Position numbers and translations under genes: made by a program. DNA of 64,000 nucleotides, from assembly GCF_014649115.1 (NCBI RefSeq), contig NZ_BMSK01000007.1, positions 124,001 through 188,000 of the forward strand. The letters run 5' to 3'. This stretch comes from Streptomyces eurythermus (GTDB taxonomy: Bacteria; Actinomycetota; Actinomycetes; Streptomycetales; Streptomycetaceae). The stretch's first letter is position 1. Every line of letters starts with the position of its first letter. Positions 60,102 to 64,000 of the stretch are shown one piece after another. A model generated the notes under the pieces. It saw nothing but the letters and a program-made list of their open reading frames with translations, was not told the origin of the DNA and did not search any database.

Positions 60102-60944
60102 ATGGCCAACGTCGTCCGCGCCGCTCTGGTCCAGGCCACCTGGACCGGCGACACCGGGACCATGGTGGCGAAACACGAGGAGCACGCCCGCGAGGCGGCC
60201 CGCCGGGGCGCGCGGATCCTCGGCTTCCAGGAGGTCTTCAACGCCCCCTACTTCTGCCAGGTCCAGGAGCCGGAACACTACCGCTGGGCCGAGCCCGTGC
60301 CGGACGGCCCCACCGTGCGCCGCATGCGGGACCTCGCCCGCGAGACCGGCATGGTGCTCGTCGTCCCGGTCTTCGAGGTCGAGCAGTCCGGCTTCTACTA
60401 CAACACCGCCGCCGTGATCGACGCCGACGGCAGCTACCTCGGCAAGTACCGCAAGCACCACATCCCGCAGGTCGAGGGCTTCTGGGAGAAGTACTACTTC
60501 AAACCCGGCAACCTGGGCTGGCCCGTCTTCGACACCGCCGTGGGCAAGGTCGGCGTCTACATCTGCTACGACCGCCACTTCCCGGAAGGGTGGCGCCAAC
60601 TGGGACTGAACGGAGCCCAGTTGGTATACAACCCGTCCGCCACCCACCGGGGCCTGTCCGCCCACCTCTGGCAGCTCGAACAGCCCGCCGCGGCCGTCGC
60701 CAACGAGTACTTCGTCGCCGCCATCAACCGGGTCGGACAGGAGGAGTACGGCGACAACGACTTCTACGGCACGTCGTACTTCGTCGACCCGCGCGGACAG
60801 TTCGTCGGCGAGGTCGCGAGCGACAAGAACGAGGAACTCCTCGTGCGCGACCTGGACTTCGGGCTCATCGAGGACGTACGGCGGCAGTGGGCCTTCTACC
60901 GCGACCGCCGCCCCGACGCCTACGAAGGGCTGGTGCGGCCGTGA
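60102..60944 (+). CDS. Nitrilase-superfamily amidohydrolase (beta-ureidopropionase / N-carbamoylputrescine amidase-like)
   Basis: The 280-residue enzyme shows the Glu-Lys-Cys triad: Glu44 in GFQEVFNAPYFC, Lys118 in GKYRKHHIPQ, and Cys155 in VYICYDRHFPEGWR. The motif GFWEKYYFKPGNLGWPVFDT is typical of beta-ureidopropionase and N-carbamoylputrescine amidase. ATG at 60102 follows AAGGAG at 6-base spacing and is preferred over the upstream GTG at 60084. It overlaps an aminotransferase by GTGA and precedes a PucR regulator. This fits release of beta-alanine from N-carbamoyl-beta-alanine in reductive pyrimidine breakdown, or polyamine use. No dihydropyrimidinase gene is visible in the window. Confidence 0.88.
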   Translation: MANVVRAALVQATWTGDTGTMVAKHEEHAREAARRGARILGFQEVFNAPYFCQVQEPEHYRWAEPVPDGPTVRRMRDLARETGMVLVVPVFEVEQSGFYYNTAAVIDADGSYLGKYRKHHIPQVEGFWEKYYFKPGNLGWPVFDTAVGKVGVYICYDRHFPEGWRQLGLNGAQLVYNPSATHRGLSAHLWQLEQPAAAVANEYFVAAINRVGQEEYGDNDFYGTSYFVDPRGQFVGEVASDKNEELLVRDLDFGLIEDVRRQWAFYRDRRPDAYEGLVRP

Positions 60945-62221
60945 CCGACCTCTACTCCCGCCACCGCGCCGTCATGCCCGACTGGCTCGCCCTCTACTAC
61001 GACGACCCGATCGAGATCACCCACGGCGAGGGCCGGCACGTGTGGGACTCCGCCGGCCGCAGATACCTGGACTTCTTCGGCGGCATCCTCACCACGATGA
61101 CCGCGCACGCCCTGCCCGAGGTGACCAAGGCGGTCACCGAGCAGGCCGGCCGGATCGTCCACTCCTCCACCCTCTACCTCAACCGGCCGATGGTCGAACT
61201 CGCCGAACGCATCGCCCGGTTGAGCGGCATCCCGAACGCCCGGGTGTTCTTCACCGCCTCCGGCACCGAGGCCAACGACACCGCCCTGCTGCTCGCCACC
61301 GCCCACCGGCGCAGCAACACCGTCCTGGCCATGCGCAACAGCTACCACGGCCGCTCCTTCACCGCGGTCGGCATCACCGGCAACCGCGGCTGGTCCCCGA
61401 CCTCGCTGTCCCCGGTCCAGACCCTGTACGTGCACGGCGGCGTGCGCAGCCGGGGCCCGTTCGCCCACCTCGACGACCGCGCGTTCATCGACGCCTGCGT
61501 GGCCGACCTGAAGGACGTCCTCGGCCACACCCGGGCCCCGGCCGCGCTGATCGCCGAACCGGTCCAGGGCGTCGGCGGGTTCACCTCGCCGCCCGACGGG
61601 CTGTTCGCGGCCTTCCGCGAGGTCCTCGCCGCCCAGGGCATCCTGTGGATCGCCGACGAGGTGCAGACCGGCTGGGGCCGCACCGGCGACCACTTCTGGG
61701 GCTGGCAGGCACACGCCCGCAGCGGCCCGCCGGACATCGTCACCTTCGCCAAGGGCATCGGCAACGGCATGTCCATCGGCGGGGTCGTCGCCCGCGCCGA
61801 GATCATGAACTGCCTGGACGCGAACAGCATCTCCACGTTCGGCGGCACCCAGATCACCATGGCCGCGGGCCTGGCCAACCTCACCTACCTCCTCGAACAC
61901 GACCTCCAGGGCAACGCCCGGCGGGTCGGCGGACTGCTCATCGAACGGCTCCGGGCGGCCACCGCCGGGCTGCCCGGGGTGCGCGAGGTGCGCGGGCGCG
62001 GGCTGATGATCGGCATCGAGCTGGTCAAGCCGGGCACGGACGAGGCCGACCCGCAGGCCGCCGCCGTGCTGGAGGCGGCCCGCCAGGGCGGACTGCTCCT
62101 CGGCAAGGGCGGCGGACACGACAGCAGCGCCCTGCGGATCGCCCCGCCGCTCACCCTCACCGTCGCCGAGGCCGAGGAGGGCGCGGCGATCCTGGAGAAC
62201 GCGCTCAGGAGCCTGTACTGA
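60941..62221 (+). CDS. Class III PLP-dependent aminotransferase
   Basis: The 426-residue enzyme has the class III features VFFTASGTEANDTALLLATA, NSYHGRSFTAVGITGN, LIAEPVQGVGGFTSPPDGLF, WIADEVQTGWGRTGDHFWGW, and the PLP lysine in VTFAKGIGNGMSIGG. Class III members transfer amino groups from omega-amino acids such as beta-alanine or 4-aminobutyrate. Coupling by GTGA to the amidohydrolase suggests it takes the released amine to a semialdehyde. Exact substrate is not readable. Confidence 0.9.
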   Translation: MTDLYSRHRAVMPDWLALYYDDPIEITHGEGRHVWDSAGRRYLDFFGGILTTMTAHALPEVTKAVTEQAGRIVHSSTLYLNRPMVELAERIARLSGIPNARVFFTASGTEANDTALLLATAHRRSNTVLAMRNSYHGRSFTAVGITGNRGWSPTSLSPVQTLYVHGGVRSRGPFAHLDDRAFIDACVADLKDVLGHTRAPAALIAEPVQGVGGFTSPPDGLFAAFREVLAAQGILWIADEVQTGWGRTGDHFWGWQAHARSGPPDIVTFAKGIGNGMSIGGVVARAEIMNCLDANSISTFGGTQITMAAGLANLTYLLEHDLQGNARRVGGLLIERLRAATAGLPGVREVRGRGLMIGIELVKPGTDEADPQAAAVLEAARQGGLLLGKGGGHDSSALRIAPPLTLTVAEAEEGAAILENALRSLY

Positions 62222-62318
62222 CGACCCGCGCGGGAGCCCGCACCGACGACGCCCGCAGGAGCCCGCACCGACGGCCCGCGCAGGAGCCCGTCCCGCACGA
62301 GAGAACGGGGGTACGGCC

Positions 62319-63914
62319 ATGACCACCGCCTCGGAGTCCCGGCACGGCTGGGAACCCGCCCTGTCCGTCCGCCGGGTGCTCACCCTGGAGCGGGTGCTCG
62401 CCGGGGAACCCGAGGTGGTGGCCGGCGCCGACCGGCTGGACCGGCCGGTGCGCTGGGTGCACGTCGCCGAGGCCGCCGATGTCGGGGTGATGCTCAGCGG
62501 CGGCGAGATGGTGCTCACCACCGGTGTCCTGCTGGCCGGTGACGAGGCCGGGCAGGCCGAGTACATCCGGTCGCTGCACCGGGCGGAGGCCGCCGCCGTC
62601 GTGCTCGGCCTCGGCCGGGCCTTCCCGGCGCCGCCCGAGGCCATGCGCCGGGCCGCCGAAAGGTGCGGGCTGCCGATGGTCGTGCTGCACCGGCCCTTTC
62701 CCTTCGCCGAGCTGACCGAAGAGGTCCAGTCCCGGCTGGTGAGGCACAAGTTCGCCGCCGTCAGCCTCTCGGAGACCGTCCGCACCGGACTCACCGCCCT
62801 GATCACCGCCGGCGCCCCGCTCCAGCGGCTCCTGGACGAGGTCGCCGTGCACAGCGGCTGCCCGGTCGTCGTCACCAACCTCGCCCACCGCGTCCTCGGC
62901 ACGGCGGGGGAGCGGTCCGCGGTGGACGACGTGCTGCGCGACTGGGAGCGGATCGCCCGCCAGGCATGGGGGCACCGCCCAGGCCGTTCAGGCACTGGGG
63001 GAGGCACCGCCGGCGACGGCTGGATCCGGGCCGAGCTGCGCGGGCGCGGCGAGCGCTGGGGCCGGCTGCTGCTGTGCGGCTACCGGGGCGAGCCGGCCAC
63101 CGGACGGCTGCTCGCCGACCGGGCCGCCGAGGCCCTGGTGCTGCACCGGCTGCTCGCCGGCGCCGCCACGGACAGCTGGGCGGAACAGTCCGCGCGGAGC
63201 CTGCTCACCGACCTGCTCTCCGGCGCCGTACCGGCCCGGCAGCTGCTGCCCCGGGCCCGGGCGGCGGGACTGCCGGTGGGCCGGCGCACGTTCGTGCCGC
63301 TCGTCGTCCAGGACTGCGACCCGGACCGGATCGACCGGGTGCTGCGGCTGCTGGGGCTGCCCGGCCTGGTCGCCGGCCTCACCGGCGGGGCCGTCGCCGT
63401 GCTGCTCAGCCTCGCCCGCGACCAGGACGCCGAGGCGCTCACCGCGCACTTCGCCGCCCGGCTGCGGGCCGGGCCGCCGGTGGTGGTGGCCGCCGCCGCT
63501 GCCCGCACCGCCTGGGAGGAGGTGCCCGAGGGGCTGCGCGAGGCCCGGCACGTCGCCGACGCCGCCGGATCCCCGGCCGCCCGGGAGCTGCCGGCCGTCG
63601 TACGGCTCCGGGACGTCCATCTGCGCGGGCTGGTACGGCTGTTGCGGGACGATCCGCGGATGCAGTCGTTCGCCGAGCGGGAGCTGGACGGGCTGCTCGG
63701 CGACACCGATCCGGAGCTGCTGAACGTGCTGCGGACCTATCTGGCCACGGGCCGCAACAAGTCCCGCACCGCCCGGCTCCACCATGTCTCCCGGCCGGCC
63801 CTCTACCGCCGCCTGGAGGCCGTCCAGGCCCGTCTCGGCGTCGACCTGGACGACTTCGAACAGGCGGCCTCGGTCCACATCGCGCTCCTCGCGCATGACG
63901 CGCAACAGGGGTGA
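62319..63914 (+). CDS. PucR-family transcriptional regulator
   Basis: The 531-residue regulator has the PucR N-terminal domain (about 10-160: VRRVLTLERVLAGEPEVVAG, VRWVHVAEAADVGVMLSGGE, MVLTTGVLLAG), a central GAF-like region, and the C-terminal PucR HTH_30 (about 460-520: LLNVLRTYLATGRNKSRTAR, HHVSRPALYRRLEAVQARLG). Members activate purine or pyrimidine catabolism genes. Its gene is 97 bases downstream of the aminotransferase, so it probably controls that operon. A 9-bp direct repeat marks a small in-frame insertion (residues about 218-232) between the N-terminal and GAF-like parts. Confidence 0.9.
   Translation: MTTASESRHGWEPALSVRRVLTLERVLAGEPEVVAGADRLDRPVRWVHVAEAADVGVMLSGGEMVLTTGVLLAGDEAGQAEYIRSLHRAEAAAVVLGLGRAFPAPPEAMRRAAERCGLPMVVLHRPFPFAELTEEVQSRLVRHKFAAVSLSETVRTGLTALITAGAPLQRLLDEVAVHSGCPVVVTNLAHRVLGTAGERSAVDDVLRDWERIARQAWGHRPGRSGTGGGTAGDGWIRAELRGRGERWGRLLLCGYRGEPATGRLLADRAAEALVLHRLLAGAATDSWAEQSARSLLTDLLSGAVPARQLLPRARAAGLPVGRRTFVPLVVQDCDPDRIDRVLRLLGLPGLVAGLTGGAVAVLLSLARDQDAEALTAHFAARLRAGPPVVVAAAAARTAWEEVPEGLREARHVADAAGSPAARELPAVVRLRDVHLRGLVRLLRDDPRMQSFAERELDGLLGDTDPELLNVLRTYLATGRNKSRTARLHHVSRPALYRRLEAVQARLGVDLDDFEQAASVHIALLAHDAQQG
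62971..63011. repeat. Short palindromic insertion inside the pucR-type gene
   Basis: The 9-bp direct repeats GGCACCGCC (62971-62979 and 63003-63011) flank a segment with inverted CCCAG and CTGGG. The layout GGGGGCACC...CCCAG...CTGGGGGAGG is one I know as a dispersed GC-rich palindromic repeat in Streptomyces. It is in frame and codes for HRPGRSGTGGG, which is not typical of the protein family at this place. Confidence 0.6.
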
Positions 63915-64000
63915 AACATGCGACCACCTGCGACAACGGCGGTGAAACATGGGCCCGTCCGGGCGTGACACGGTGGCACGCCGACCCGCCGCGGACGTGA
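63915..64000. other. 3' edge of the window with a short direct repeat
   Basis: GTGAAACATG occurs at 63911-63920, overlapping the pucR stop, and again at 63942-63951, 31 bases apart. No gene start is supported before the window ends. The repeat may be part of an operator or promoter for a gene to the right. Confidence 0.4.

Overview
The window is high-GC actinobacterial DNA and almost certainly comes from a Streptomyces chromosome. The signs are GTG starts, ATGA/GTGA translational coupling, a gamma-butyrolactone signalling locus, secreted RNase Sa-like and GH6/GH43 enzymes, and many streptomycete-only small families. From memory, the order aceB - NTP transferase - allR/allB/alc - two-component pair - GntR/sugar ABC/ROK - SNF2/SWIM - butyrolactone genes follows the S. 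coelicolor SCO624x-SCO626x neighbourhood. That is recollection, not a database result.

Layout. 0-2.1 kb: a graveyard of mobile DNA (frameshifted accessory gene, IS21-type istB fragment, tyrosine-integrase tail). 2.1-10.4 kb: a lone HipA-like kinase, then the allantoin/glyoxylate module: malate synthase, a MobA-like nucleotidyltransferase, an AllR-type IclR repressor, allantoinase and allantoicase, with matching palindromes in front of aceB and allB. 10.5-15.1 kb: AIM24 protein, secreted guanyl RNase, small membrane protein, and a NarL-type kinase and regulator separated by about 840 bp of GC-rich repeats. 15.2-20.8 kb: a GntR regulator and a sugar ABC/ROK-kinase operon, both preceded by the same 10-bp palindrome. 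20.9-27.0 kb: coupled SNF2 ATPase and SWIM-finger genes, then 1 kb of degenerate repeats. 27.0-32.2 kb: an AfsA/ScbA-like synthase divergent from a HAD-fold protein, SDR reductase and ScbR-like receptor, a second TetR protein, and four receptor-box-like palindromes. 32.2-39.9 kb: DUF6882-like protein, methyltransferase, two secreted GH6 cellulases behind a CebR-type operator, a LacI regulator and a secreted GH43 enzyme. 39.1-43.1 kb: a decaying patch with an ATP-binding protein that has lost its normal stop, a doubly frameshifted HTH/TPR regulator and a wrecked MpaB-like gene. 43.4-46.4 kb: a ferredoxin, ferredoxin reductase and cytochrome P450 operon. 46.5-54 kb: HdeD-like protein, fused PcaD-PcaC enzyme, MBL hydrolase, exonuclease III, DUF6278-like protein and a polar amino acid ABC transporter. 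54-64 kb: gamma-glutamyltransferase, a ClpC-like unfoldase, a methionine aminopeptidase divergent from a small HTH protein over a large palindrome, and a nitrilase-family amidase, aminotransferase and PucR regulator group that suggests reductive pyrimidine or amine catabolism.

The most unusual elements are the HAD-fold protein in the butyrolactone locus, whose catalytic motifs are substituted although it keeps its operon place; the multi-site receptor-box layout around it; the coupled SNF2/SWIM pair; the divergent map/HTH palindrome; and the two repeat-filled intergenic stretches. No CRISPR array, rRNA, tRNA or intact transposon was recognised.
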